NCBI GenBank assembly: GCA_036705565.1
Contig: JAUBUY010000027.1
Direction: 5' to 3' (one strand)
Source of the DNA: Microcoleus sp036705565
GTDB lineage: Bacteria > Cyanobacteriota > Cyanobacteriia > Cyanobacteriales > Microcoleaceae
Length of the DNA stretch: 64,000 bases
Part shown: positions 1 to 8,983 of the stretch, piece by piece
Position numbering within the stretch: position 1 is the first letter of the stretch
How the letters are laid out: each line of letters begins with the position of its first letter
The notes under the pieces: model-generated
Seen by the model: the letters and a program-made list of their open reading frames with translations, nothing else
What the model was told of the DNA's origin: nothing
The model's database searches: none
Position numbers and translations under genes: made by a program

Positions 1-1247
1 GACGATTTATTATCTATTTTTGTTGATGGACACCACAGAGCATCTTTTCTCTGGTAAGCCCTTGAACCGGCTTCTTCCTCCAAAAGTTTATTGAAAACCA
101 AATAGTTTTTTCCTGATTCGAGTTGAATATCTGACCATTTAATAGATTCAGTAATTCTCCAGCAAACCTCTTCCTCACCTTCAGATTCTACTTTTTCATA
201 GGTACTAACAGTTTTTCCCTGATTGTAAAATGCGATCGTAGATACCCCTTGATGTTTCAGAAAATGTTGCAAAAATTGTTGGTCAGATTCAGCTAAATCG
301 ACTCCAGTATTATTAATAATGTCTAAAAATTCTACAGATTCTATGTTTTTGATGAAAGGGTTTTCTAAGTAGTGGTCAGCCTGAAAATCAAGAGATTTAA
401 ATTTAATCTGGCACTCACTTAAAAAGCCCTCAAGTTTTGTCATGAGGTTTTGGTAATGATAAAGCTGAGTTTTTTTGAACTTGTCATAATTTTTGGGCTC
501 TGTATCAAATTGCATAAAAGGAATATCATTTTTGTGACGAGCATCTAGATCGCGATCGAAGTAGTAATTTTTATTTTTGCATACCAACAACTCTCCTAAA
601 TTATCACCATCTACAGTCTTGTAATCTTTTTTATCTTTGGGCAATAAGAATTTTCGGTATTTTCGAGACAAGGTTAATGTTAGTACATTATATGGATTGT
701 ATTTGATTAACAAATTATGTCCCCAGACAAAAAGAGATTTTTTTGATTCAATGGGCTTCATCGAATGGAGTAATAGTAATTCTTCAAAACCATTTATTGT
801 TTCAACGGATAAGCCTAGAGACAGAATATAAAACTTGAAAATGAGGTTGAAGATTCTTTCTCGATCGCTAGAATTAGCCGTAAATAACTTTTGCCATCCC
901 GAATGATTTTTATTAGGCGATAAAAAGAACACATATTTTTTGCCACCAGTATAGGATAGGAAGTATTGAATGTCTGAATTTTCCCGTTCTTGCCCATGTT
1001 CAGCCAGCCTTTTTTTTATTTCATTTTTAATGTATTTATGCTGTTCTTTATAAAAGCTAGCCCGTGAATCCTCATTCTCAGAATTTTCATCTTCAGCAAG
1101 CCGATTTTTAAGAGGAAAATGTTCTATCCCTTGTCCCATTTTAAATAGATACTGAAACAGTTTTTCGGCAACTTCTTGTGGGTTTTGTAATATTTCTATT
1201 TGGTTGGTTCGCGATATATCTGATAAGGCTGCTATTTTATTTTTCAT
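1..1247 (-). CDS. Partial gene: putative Argonaute/PIWI-like partner of the adjacent helicase-nuclease (DdmE-like candidate)
   Basis: An uninterrupted minus-strand frame starts with ATG at 1247 and runs off the window edge after about 415 codons. The Shine-Dalgarno AAGGAG sits 7 bases before the ATG, inside the last codons of the upstream helicase. Only one base separates the helicase stop (TAA) from this ATG, so the two are almost certainly co-translated. The protein begins MKNKIAALSDISRT and is Lys/Glu rich. No domain can be named with confidence. The N-terminal part is alpha/beta mixed, and the last 150 residues (around SLDFQADHY and YLVFNKLLEEEAG) could be a MID/PIWI-type region, but this is inference from context. 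DdmE and pPIWI_RE proteins are the known partners of such helicases. Any PIWI catalytic residues would lie outside the window, so activity cannot be judged. Confidence 0.6.
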   Translation of the reverse strand, partial: MKNKIAALSDISRTNQIEILQNPQEVAEKLFQYLFKMGQGIEHFPLKNRLAEDENSENEDSRASFYKEQHKYIKNEIKKRLAEHGQERENSDIQYFLSYTGGKKYVFFLSPNKNHSGWQKLFTANSSDRERIFNLIFKFYILSLGLSVETINGFEELLLLHSMKPIESKKSLFVWGHNLLIKYNPYNVLTLTLSRKYRKFLLPKDKKDYKTVDGDNLGELLVCKNKNYYFDRDLDARHKNDIPFMQFDTEPKNYDKFKKTQLYHYQNLMTKLEGFLSECQIKFKSLDFQADHYLENPFIKNIESVEFLDIINNTGVDLAESDQQFLQHFLKHQGVSTIAFYNQGKTVSTYEKVESEGEEEVCWRITESIKWSDIQLESGKNYLVFNKLLEEEAGSRAYQRKDALWCPSTKIDNKS

Positions 1248-1248
1248 T

Positions 1249-4200
1249 TTATTTCTCCTTGGGAAACAAAAACTCGGTGAGGATATTGGATTGTACTGGA
1301 CAATTGCGATCGTCAAAGAAAATCAAATTTCCCGAAAATAACCTGGGTGAGTGTTGTTGATTTTTTGCTTGGGCGGCGTGCAAGTTAAGGAGTAACCCTC
1401 TCGCAGTGCTAAATTCTGGATAGTCTGAAACAATCGCCTTCAGCTTCTTTTCGGTTTTATCCAGGGTTTTTTTGGACAGGCGATTTCCCGAAGCCACGCT
1501 CCAAGCTTTAACATCAATACAAAATAGCGTCTTCTCCTTGACATAGTACAAATCAAACCGCTCGTATAGCTTACGATACTTTGTGAAATCTTGCAATGGC
1601 TCAAAACCATAGGTGGATTTTATAGCTTTCCAGTCTTTGCCTTTGAAAATTATATCTTGAATCCAGCGTTCCACAAAATTTTCAGCCAGTGAGGGATACA
1701 ACACATCGTAAAAGAAATGCGGACGCGGAATATAAGTATTAAAAACTTCGGGTTTGGGGATCAACTTGTTGTACAGTCTGTAGATTAAATCAGTCGAAGG
1801 CTCTAGCGAGTCAATTTCATTACCTTCTAAGTCATAGCCTCGATCGCTGATTTTTAGATATTCAGGATATAACCCCTTCTGGTAAAAATAGATTTTTTCC
1901 CCATTGATGCTATCACTGATAATCTGGAATTTTTGACCGCTTTCTTCCTCGGAAGCTAAATATGGCGTAAATTCAACTTGTTCTGGGTTGTGATAGAATA
2001 ATGACTCAATAAAATCATCAGGAAATAGCTCTGAATCTCGCAACTTTTCCAGATACTTGGCTGGGTCCTTGAAAACAATTGGGTCGCGCAACGCATCCCA
2101 CGCTTGTGCGATATCAAAAGTATGTGTATTAAGATGAAAGCGCTCGATTTCCTCCAACATTTGTGTTCTAAACTCTTGAAAAGCCAGAGTGGCATCAATC
2201 TCATCAATAACATGATCGTCATAATCCTTAATCGCTCGTTTTTTCTCTTCTTCTCGAACGCTTAAGTAGACTTTGTGGTTGTTAACGGAAAATTTCCGAA
2301 TTTCCTCCTTTTCTTCCCGTTCCAGGTATCTGTAAAAATTTACTAGATTTTTTCGGGTTTCTTCATTAACAAATATTTTTACTACTTGGTTTGGAAAATC
2401 GCGTCTCTCAGATCGGCCGATAGCTTGCAAAACTTGTTTCCCTAATAAAATCTGGTGTTGCTGCTGTCGAAATTCTCCAGCTTCTGGTTGGCTGAGGTAT
2501 TGGTTGAAATCTTTGATTTCAATATCAGACTCTCCCAAATTTACAATACTTTTCATTAAGGCAAAATGGTAAAGCGTCATAGATAATCCCGAATCTTTTG
2601 ATTTGTTAAGCGATGGGCCCATTACTGTATAGTAACTGTCCATTAACAAAGCTAAAGAGTCGAAATCTTTTTCATTGCCGTTAGGGTTTTTGATGATAGG
2701 ATTCAATCCTTTGGAAGCTGATTGATAAGCCGATATGAAGAATATTTTTTCCCCTTCTTTTTCAACCAGCTCATTCAAATACGTGTTCTCAGCTTTTTTG
2801 TCACAGTAAAGACTGTTGAATGATGCCTCATACAAAATTATTTTAATCTGAATCTTACTCTGATATTCCTTATGCTTTACTTGCAGATAATATATATTTG
2901 GATGTTTGGGTGACACCTTAAATATAAAGTTAGCATGATTGAGCCGCTCGCAATGTTGAATTAACTGTTTAATCCAGCGTAGAGTTTGAGTAAAAGCAAT
3001 TGTTTCTTTAATTGAGTCATCCTCAAACAGGTAAAACAAGAAACGAATAAACTTTTGAAGTTCTTGGATTTTGTAATTTCCCAGCCAATTCCCATCCTGC
3101 TTGATATCGTCGATAAAACCTTTTAAAATCTTTTCTTCAAATCGTTCCACAACTTTTTGAGTTGCGTTATTTGGGAAAGACAATAAATCCTCACCGAAAA
3201 ACTTTACTGCAATCTGTCGCTTCGCCTCACGACTCTCTCTGATGTTTTCGCAAAGCGATACTTCTTCCTCGCTCATTTCCTTAAAGGAACTTTCACCGGA
3301 TTCACTAGCATTCCGCAATTTATCTTTGAAATACTGCATATCATAGCTCGTGCTTAAATCTCCTAAAATTCCTCCTGTTGCTGAAATCAAAAAAATCACA
3401 TTACTATTATTGCATAACATGGAATTTATCTTGAATTCAGGCGAAGTCAATATAGCCGTACTACCAATAGAAACTTCTCTAAGGGCGCGCTCGATCAGAT
3501 TATTTTTAGGATTTTGATAACGAGAAATTTCTTTGATATTTACGATCGACTTATAACTTTCATAGACATAGGCAATATTTAAGTATTTTAGCAGTTGATT
3601 TTGCGATGGAGTTTCTTCACTTGCCTTTTGGACTTTAGCTATTTGTTTCGACCAAATTTCTAAAGAACGGGATTGAGAATCTTCAGCATCTAAGACGTTA
3701 GCTAGAAAATCTTTGATGGTTTTGATTTGCGATCGCACAGCTAGAATGGCATAAATTAACTCTGCTACAGAGGTATTATCTGCCACTTTTTCCTCTGTGA
3801 TTTGGACGTGCCCGCCAGAAGGTTTGGTTAAAAACAATTTTTGCAGAGGTTCTAGGTTGTAGATGTATAGGTTGTTGTATGCAAAAATGTTCATTAAATC
3901 ATCACATATTTTATTGTAAAGCTTTTGAGGAATCAACAAACTTCTATTATTCTCGAATTTTGAAATAACTCTGGATAACATTTCAAAATCTACTATAATG
4001 GGATTTTCTTCATCATTATTCTCGAAAATTCCCACAATTTCTTCCGTTGATTCGTCAAGCCCCTTTTGAATTTTTACTATTTGTTGTAAAAACTTGATAG
4101 AGTTTCCCTCCTCAACAGTCAGTCTTTGATATGTGCGGGCGAATTTTTGCAATTTTTCTTCTAGAACTTTGTCTTTTTCCAAGTGTTCTTGAAATTCGTA

Positions 4201-5202
4201 AAAAGCTCCCTTATTCTTATCTACAAAAGTTAAAAAATCTCTGTTTTCATTGTTTTGAGTTGAAAACAGCATCGAAAATTCTCTATTGATAGATGACAGC
4301 GCATTATTGATGGCCAGTTTTTCAGGAGAGATAATATCAATCTTCTCCTCTAGCATAATTTGATAGCCATCTTCCTGCTCATCCAAGGCAAGGATAAACT
4401 TTCGGGAGTTGTCTGTATGCTCAATAACGTATTTATCGAGATGACTGCTTTTCTTTACCCATTTTGTACCATTGTGGATAAAGTACGGAATAGCCGTTTC
4501 AAATTTATTATAGGTGAGCATCAAAATTCCAGATTTGTTTTGCAGAAGATGGAGGGGGAAAAATATTTCAATTAACTTTGAGCATTGAGCAGGACAATTT
4601 CTTTTATCTAATTCACATTTGATAAAAAACTCTAAAAAGCTTTCAATTAAATGATTCAGTTCCCGTCTGGCTCTCGTAATTTCAGAATCATTAAAATCCT
4701 CATCTCCTAAACCTGTGTTTTTTACATATTCAAGGCGTTTAATCACCTCTTTTACTTTCTCTAGGTTGCGTTTATTTTCCTGAACCTTTTCCTCAGAACA
4801 TACTTTTTTATCAATTCTCCAAAGTTTTGTGTTTTTGAGAATAGAAGATATTAGTTCCTTGTATAATTTGATATACTCATCCGTCGTTTTCATTTCTAAC
4901 GAATTTATTTTATAGACGGGAATATTTTGGTATTGGCTCTCAACTGAAGTTGGAACACATAAGTGTTCTCTCAATGGCGCAACATATATGCCGATTATTT
5001 GAATAGTTGAATGTTCTTCTATGGTTTTATAAATCGCTTGAAACAATTGGTGAGTTTTTCCAGAACCCGTACCATAATTGATAAGTTTTAGTTGGGGACG
5101 GTTTTCTCGAAAGCTATCTTCAATAGTTGCCAGGTAGGAATTAATAATTTTGCAACGAACTGATTCTAACTGCTGATTAAGATCGTCTGTTTGCTTTTGC
5201 AT
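1249..5202 (-). CDS. DinG/XPD-like superfamily 2 helicase fused to a PD-(D/E)xK nuclease (DdmD-like)
   Basis: The 1317-aa protein has Walker A GTGSGKT at residues 44-50, a Walker B-like LALDEQEDG with DEQE at 274-277, FLISATGG as motif III and QAIGRSERRD as motif VI. Between Walker A and B lie four cysteines (C135, C196, C203, C207) spaced much like the Fe-S ligands of DinG, followed by a long helical insertion. The C-terminus carries a restriction-type nuclease pattern: Glu in FVERW, D1217 in ERFDLYY, then CIDVKAW with D1230 and K1232. Helicase-nuclease fusions of this length paired with an Argonaute-like gene define DdmDE, which removes small plasmids. DinG-type helicases also occur in pPIWI_RE cassettes. 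The gene overlaps nothing upstream and is coupled by one base to the partial gene downstream. The domains are well supported; the exact system is inference. Confidence 0.85.
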   Translation of the reverse strand: MQKQTDDLNQQLESVRCKIINSYLATIEDSFRENRPQLKLINYGTGSGKTHQLFQAIYKTIEEHSTIQIIGIYVAPLREHLCVPTSVESQYQNIPVYKINSLEMKTTDEYIKLYKELISSILKNTKLWRIDKKVCSEEKVQENKRNLEKVKEVIKRLEYVKNTGLGDEDFNDSEITRARRELNHLIESFLEFFIKCELDKRNCPAQCSKLIEIFFPLHLLQNKSGILMLTYNKFETAIPYFIHNGTKWVKKSSHLDKYVIEHTDNSRKFILALDEQEDGYQIMLEEKIDIISPEKLAINNALSSINREFSMLFSTQNNENRDFLTFVDKNKGAFYEFQEHLEKDKVLEEKLQKFARTYQRLTVEEGNSIKFLQQIVKIQKGLDESTEEIVGIFENNDEENPIIVDFEMLSRVISKFENNRSLLIPQKLYNKICDDLMNIFAYNNLYIYNLEPLQKLFLTKPSGGHVQITEEKVADNTSVAELIYAILAVRSQIKTIKDFLANVLDAEDSQSRSLEIWSKQIAKVQKASEETPSQNQLLKYLNIAYVYESYKSIVNIKEISRYQNPKNNLIERALREVSIGSTAILTSPEFKINSMLCNNSNVIFLISATGGILGDLSTSYDMQYFKDKLRNASESGESSFKEMSEEEVSLCENIRESREAKRQIAVKFFGEDLLSFPNNATQKVVERFEEKILKGFIDDIKQDGNWLGNYKIQELQKFIRFLFYLFEDDSIKETIAFTQTLRWIKQLIQHCERLNHANFIFKVSPKHPNIYYLQVKHKEYQSKIQIKIILYEASFNSLYCDKKAENTYLNELVEKEGEKIFFISAYQSASKGLNPIIKNPNGNEKDFDSLALLMDSYYTVMGPSLNKSKDSGLSMTLYHFALMKSIVNLGESDIEIKDFNQYLSQPEAGEFRQQQHQILLGKQVLQAIGRSERRDFPNQVVKIFVNEETRKNLVNFYRYLEREEKEEIRKFSVNNHKVYLSVREEEKKRAIKDYDDHVIDEIDATLAFQEFRTQMLEEIERFHLNTHTFDIAQAWDALRDPIVFKDPAKYLEKLRDSELFPDDFIESLFYHNPEQVEFTPYLASEEESGQKFQIISDSINGEKIYFYQKGLYPEYLKISDRGYDLEGNEIDSLEPSTDLIYRLYNKLIPKPEVFNTYIPRPHFFYDVLYPSLAENFVERWIQDIIFKGKDWKAIKSTYGFEPLQDFTKYRKLYERFDLYYVKEKTLFCIDVKAWSVASGNRLSKKTLDKTEKKLKAIVSDYPEFSTARGLLLNLHAAQAKNQQHSPRLFSGNLIFFDDRNCPVQSNILTEFLFPKEK

Positions 5203-5286
5203 TATGTGTTATCACCTTATCTAGAGTAAATACATATCGTGGGATAGTCTTTTCTTTGACTGATACCCATAGTAGCGCCTGAACTC

Positions 5287-5607
5287 TTATGCTTTGTATC
5301 GTAAATTGCTAAACACCAGTTTTTTGGCATCTTTCTGTGCCTGCTTGGTGTATACCAGATTCCCATTCACCACTGCAACTGGCGATCGCAATCCTCGATC
5401 GCCGTTGCCATTCCTTCCCGAATTGATTCCCGCATCCCTGGCACTGAGAGAAGATACAGTGTCTCCTTCCTGCACAGATGCCCAGTCAGATTCAGATAAT
5501 AACACTGTATTGCTAGTCTGTCCTGCGATCACAATAGGTTGGTGTGACTGACTCACCGCATCGATCAACTGCTGCAACTGCTTTTGGGCTTCATTGATTG
5601 GAATCAT
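5287..5607 (-). pseudogene. Fused remnant of a Phd/YefM antitoxin and a YoeB/RelE-type toxin
   Basis: The 106-aa frame begins like a Phd/YefM antitoxin (MIPINEAQKQLQQLID, then a LSESDWASVQE stretch). It passes through about 30 unrelated residues and ends with LVYTKQAQKDAKKLVFSNL, which is the N-terminal signature of YoeB/Txe-type cyanobacterial toxins. The antitoxin has lost its C-terminal toxin-binding part. The toxin stops about 28 residues in, before any catalytic residue. The simplest reading is a deletion that joined an antitoxin and its toxin and left a decayed module. Whether the hybrid is expressed cannot be seen. It lies 84 bp upstream of the helicase gene on the same strand. Confidence 0.7.
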
Positions 5608-5710
5608 AATCTTCCACTTTTCTAAATACGCTTTTCTCGATGATGTGGCGTGGCTGTAGACACTCCCTTAATTATGAGCGATCGTTCCCTTTCTGGCTTC
5701 TATATCCATT

Positions 5711-6322
5711 TTATTTTAAGGTTAGGTCAAGACTTTCTATTTGTTTCTGTGTGTCGGGGTGCACCTGAATATTCAATTGCTCAATTTGTTCTCGCAGATA
5801 ACCCTCAGAAATGATTACATCGTCCCATTCTTGCGAATAGTAAATCAAGCTTTCACCCCAAAAATCCTGAACTATATAATCTAAAACTTCCAAAGCAAAT
5901 TTTAATGTCTCTGTGGAAGCTTCGCAATCAGGAGCGGCAGAAAAATGGACAATGATGTTTCGCAGATCGCCAAATTTTTGATATCTATCTAATTCCTTGA
6001 TTCTATAACCAGTTGTCGCCCAAAGAACTTCAGGTAACTCTGAATAAATTAAAGTTCGACTGTACTTAAAGAGTTCCTTGATACTCAATACATCCTTAGT
6101 AGTATTTGATTTAGGGTAGGACTTGAAGATTAAAAGCGGATGCTCTTCAGCAATGCGTGCCTTGATAAGTATTTCTGCTCCATGTGCTGCATGAACTACC
6201 GACAACATATGAGCAAAAGGCCTCGTGATCTCGCTAAATGTTGCATCATAAATAGCTCTCCCAAGAATATGAAGCCCAAATTCTTTCATGTGCTGTGATA
6301 CTTGTTTTGTCTCAGGATTCAT
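5711..6322 (-). CDS. HEPN-like protein with RNxxxH motif, possible ribonuclease toxin
   Basis: The 203-aa protein is predicted mostly helical. At residues 121-126 it has RNIIVH, matching the Rx4-6H signature of HEPN RNases, in a context (LRNIIVHFS) like HEPN proteins where Arg and His form the active site. The N-terminal half (MLSVVHAAHGAEILIKA) would supply the first helices of the bundle. It follows a small 82-aa gene by 27 bp on the same strand, the usual layout of a toxin-antitoxin or other two-gene conflict module. The gene is intact. The HEPN assignment rests on the motif and helical context only, and no named family is recognised. Confidence 0.6.
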   Translation of the reverse strand: MNPETKQVSQHMKEFGLHILGRAIYDATFSEITRPFAHMLSVVHAAHGAEILIKARIAEEHPLLIFKSYPKSNTTKDVLSIKELFKYSRTLIYSELPEVLWATTGYRIKELDRYQKFGDLRNIIVHFSAAPDCEASTETLKFALEVLDYIVQDFWGESLIYYSQEWDDVIISEGYLREQIEQLNIQVHPDTQKQIESLDLTLK

Positions 6323-6349
6323 CTAATCTACTCCGTAACGCTAGTTAAC

Positions 6350-6598
6350 TCACGATCGCTGATTGACATCTTGAGCCGCCATCATTGCATTGATGTGGGT
6401 AAAGATACGATCTAATTCCCCAATGGCATCGAGTTCGGCTGCCTCTTCTGCTATTAGTCGATCGTCCTTCTTCTTCTCTAACAAATTTTCCATACGCTGT
6501 GGCAGCGATTCACTAAATTTGAACAACTTCCACCGATCGACTTTTTCAATGCAAATCTCATGGATTAATGAGGAGGGTTTGTTGAGAATTGAAACCAT
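6350..6598 (-). CDS. Small conserved protein upstream of the HEPN-like gene, candidate antitoxin
   Basis: The 82-aa acidic, helical protein resembles small cyanobacterial proteins ending in a pattern like ELDAIGELDRIFTHINAMMAAQ. It has no membrane segment or signal peptide. It is the first gene of a two-gene unit with the HEPN-like protein, 27 bp apart. By analogy with other pairs it may neutralise or regulate the larger protein, but nothing in the sequence proves that. The stop region contains a GATCGC-rich sequence typical of the genome. Confidence 0.55.
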   Translation of the reverse strand: MVSILNKPSSLIHEICIEKVDRWKLFKFSESLPQRMENLLEKKKDDRLIAEEAAELDAIGELDRIFTHINAMMAAQDVNQRS

Positions 6599-6669
6599 TG
6601 TAGGCTCCCAGCTTCGGGCTTTAGGTAGTGACTAGATTATAGCTTTTGCAGTCCTGGACGCACCATATC

Positions 6670-6715
6670 CAAATTCCGGGGCAACCACGGGGGGATTGCC
6701 CCTACTTTCACACCA
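6670..6715. repeat. Dispersed palindrome, GGGGCAACC/GGATTGCCCC type
   Basis: GGGGCAACCACGG with GGATTGCCCC forms an imperfect hairpin. A close copy lies at about 27126-27156. It sits downstream of the GT39 gene and may act as a terminator, but its dispersal marks it as a repeat. Confidence 0.6.
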
Positions 6716-6746
6716 TATAGGTCGGCTCACACCGCAGTACAATCCA

Positions 6747-8747
6747 CTATCGAAATGCTGTTCTCGGAACCCTGGCGAGTTGGTAAGCGCCCCGACTGTC
6801 CAACAATTGATATTGATTTGGCTGCAATCCTAATTCCACAAATTTCTCTGGATATCCCAGCAACAAAATAGAGGGAGAATTTGGGTTTTTAGATTCCTTA
6901 ATGTAGTCGATCGCCCTTCTGACAGCTCGGTAGTAAGTCACCGGCTCTTGGGTATAAAAAACCAGACTGGGTTTCCAGAAACCAACCATAATAAACTCTT
7001 CCCCCGGCAGTTTTTGTTGAACCGCAACCTGCGCTAACTGTCTCAGAGGTAACTGGCGGTTGATATCGACCAATTTGTAGGCGGGAGTAAGACCAAAGAT
7101 GATAAATGCTACTAACCCGATGAAGTTAGCAACCAAAATCCAGCGCTGTTGCCGCTGCCAAAGTAAAAGTCCGATCGCCACCGCTGTAATTATCCAAATC
7201 GTACCGCCTACAATCAGCAATCCCGACTGCTGAATTGCTTGGGGAAAATTGGGCATAGCCGGGTCGTCTCCGAGCCAGTTGTAGCAGTAGAAAGTTGCTC
7301 CGGCTATAATCAGTAAAAATATGACATTGAAAATGTATGTAACTAACAGCCCTCGCGGTAAAGAATTAGGTTTTTTTTCTAACTTTGCCCGCCTATTTTC
7401 TGGTTCGTTGCCTGCAATAATATCGCTCCACAGCAGCGTTACCAAAATCGCAGCGGCGGGGATTAAAGGCAATACATAACTGGGCAATTTGGTCACGGCG
7501 ATCGTAAAAAAGCCAAAGATGCAGACGAACCAAAATAGGGCAAATAAACTCAACTGAGCCGATCGCGGTTGACGACGCCAGTAACTGCGCTGCCAAAAAC
7601 GGGTGCGGGCGATCGCCACCGGCAAATAAATCGACCAAGGTGCAAAACCAACTAGCACTACAAAAAAGTAAAAATACCAAGGCGCGGAGTGCTTGTTGAC
7701 TACTCCAGTAAAACGCTGGAAATTGTGATAGCCAAAAAAGCTGTCAATATAAGTTTGACCGTTGTCTAAAATAACCAAAATGTACCAAGGCAAGGCGATC
7801 GCCAGAATAATCAAGATTCCCGACACCGGACGCATTTCGCGCCAAAGTTGCCAAAAATTTCCCAAATAAAGCCCGAAGCAGCCAACAATCAGCGCTGGCA
7901 AGACAATTCCCACAGGCCCCTTAGCCAGAATTGCTAAGGCAATTAGTACGTAAAAAGTCAGATACCACTTATTGGGAAATCGGGAAGCGGAAACGGTGGA
8001 AAATTCGGCTTTTTCTCTCTGTTCTTCTAGAGTGTAACCGAGAAAAAATGCGAATAGTGCCGAACACATACAACTAACTAATAGCATATCTGAAACGCCA
8101 GTCCGTCCCCAGGCAATAGTTTGGGGATTTAAAGCTATTAGGGCAGCACCAATCCAGGGAGTAGAAAGAAAAATAGGAATACTAGGAGAAGGGGAGAGTG
8201 GGGGAGTGGGAGAGTGGGAGAACGAGGGAGAAAAGACAGTTACATTCATCCGTGTATCCGTGTCCGAATCCGTATCGTGCCCTTCTTCCTTATTCCTGAC
8301 ATCCGTTAAATCCGTTACAGAATCCGTTGCCGAACTTCCTCCTTCCTTCGATAAGGTATAGAATCCGAGGCAAGTCAGACCGATCGCACACAAGGCCGAG
8401 GGAAGACGCACGGCCCATTCGTTAACACCCAGCGTGCGGTAAGCCACCGCCATCAGCCAGTAAATCAACGGTGGCTTGTCAAACCTCGTTTCGCCGTTGA
8501 AATAAGGAGTGATCCAATCCCCTGTCAGCGTCATTTGACGGGCGGCTTCGGCAAACAACGGTTCGGTTTCGTCAACTAAACCGATGTTGCCGAGATTCCA
8601 CAAGAAACCTACCCAGGCGATCGCGCACAGCCATAAAAGCGACAGCAGCTTTGGTGCGATCCTCTTCGAGGGCTTTCCTTCGGATCGCTTCGCTAACGCT
8701 AACGGGCGCTTCCTAAACTCTGACAAATTTTTAATAACTTCCTTCAC
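6747..8747 (-). CDS. Glycosyltransferase family 39 (ArnT/PMT-like) integral membrane protein
   Basis: The 666-aa polytopic membrane protein has the GT39 signature: an acidic DE pair in the first periplasmic loop (GLVDETEPLFAE, D59/E60) and FDKPPLIYW at 89-97. These enzymes move a sugar from a polyprenyl-phosphate donor to lipid or protein acceptors on the outer face of the membrane. About a dozen hydrophobic segments are visible. Two oddities are seen. Residues about 14-32 are encoded by a small dispersed repeat (8640-8705). Residues about 134-195 form a Ser/Pro/Asp-rich low-complexity loop made from ATCCGT-type tandem repeats and a purine-only tract (8184-8345). The frame stays open, so the loop is probably tolerated. 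The acceptor is unknown and the gene stands alone. Confidence 0.85.
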   Translation of the reverse strand: MKEVIKNLSEFRKRPLALAKRSEGKPSKRIAPKLLSLLWLCAIAWVGFLWNLGNIGLVDETEPLFAEAARQMTLTGDWITPYFNGETRFDKPPLIYWLMAVAYRTLGVNEWAVRLPSALCAIGLTCLGFYTLSKEGGSSATDSVTDLTDVRNKEEGHDTDSDTDTRMNVTVFSPSFSHSPTPPLSPSPSIPIFLSTPWIGAALIALNPQTIAWGRTGVSDMLLVSCMCSALFAFFLGYTLEEQREKAEFSTVSASRFPNKWYLTFYVLIALAILAKGPVGIVLPALIVGCFGLYLGNFWQLWREMRPVSGILIILAIALPWYILVILDNGQTYIDSFFGYHNFQRFTGVVNKHSAPWYFYFFVVLVGFAPWSIYLPVAIARTRFWQRSYWRRQPRSAQLSLFALFWFVCIFGFFTIAVTKLPSYVLPLIPAAAILVTLLWSDIIAGNEPENRRAKLEKKPNSLPRGLLVTYIFNVIFLLIIAGATFYCYNWLGDDPAMPNFPQAIQQSGLLIVGGTIWIITAVAIGLLLWQRQQRWILVANFIGLVAFIIFGLTPAYKLVDINRQLPLRQLAQVAVQQKLPGEEFIMVGFWKPSLVFYTQEPVTYYRAVRRAIDYIKESKNPNSPSILLLGYPEKFVELGLQPNQYQLLDSRGAYQLARVPRTAFR
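8184..8345. repeat. Purine-rich tract and ATCCGT-type tandem repeats inside the GT39 coding sequence
   Basis: A purine-only run (GGAGAAGGGGAGAGTGGGGG type) is followed by repeated ATCCGT/TCCGTG units. It encodes a low-complexity loop of the glycosyltransferase. Similar tracts lie between genes at 28885-28945 (opposite strand) and 34060-34190. Confidence 0.75.
8640..8705. repeat. Small dispersed repeat (GCGATCCTCTTCGAGGGC type) inside the GT39 gene
   Basis: GCGATCCTCTTCGAGGGC followed by a CTTCGCTAACGC-like segment encodes part of the GT39 N-terminus. Other copies are at 10660-10698 (inside glycerate kinase) and 44383-44412 (intergenic). It resembles the small dispersed repeats known from filamentous cyanobacteria. 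Confidence 0.75.
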
Positions 8748-8852
8748 GCAAACTTCCTGCGATTTTAGATTTTAAATTTTAGCTCGCATAGAGAGTCTAC
8801 CGAAAGATTCGCATTCTCGAAACTCCCCATTCGATCGAATCTGGTTAAACTC

Positions 8853-8977
8853 AGATGTTACACCATTCTCAAGAAGGCTTTTATGAACAGGCTTTCCGGC
8901 CTGTTCCACAATAAAATTCACTCTTTGTGGAACAGGCCGGAAAGCCTGTTAAGCGAGAATGGTGCAAGATATCAGTT
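8853..8977. repeat. MITE-like palindromic repeat, copy 1
   Basis: The ends TTACACCATTCTC and GAGAATGGTGCAAGAT are inverted. Inside are two AACAGGC...GCCTGTT arms separated by TTCCACAATAAAATTCACTC. A second copy follows directly and a third is at 44877-45000. There is no ORF of its own. Confidence 0.75.
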
Positions 8978-8983
8978 AAACAG

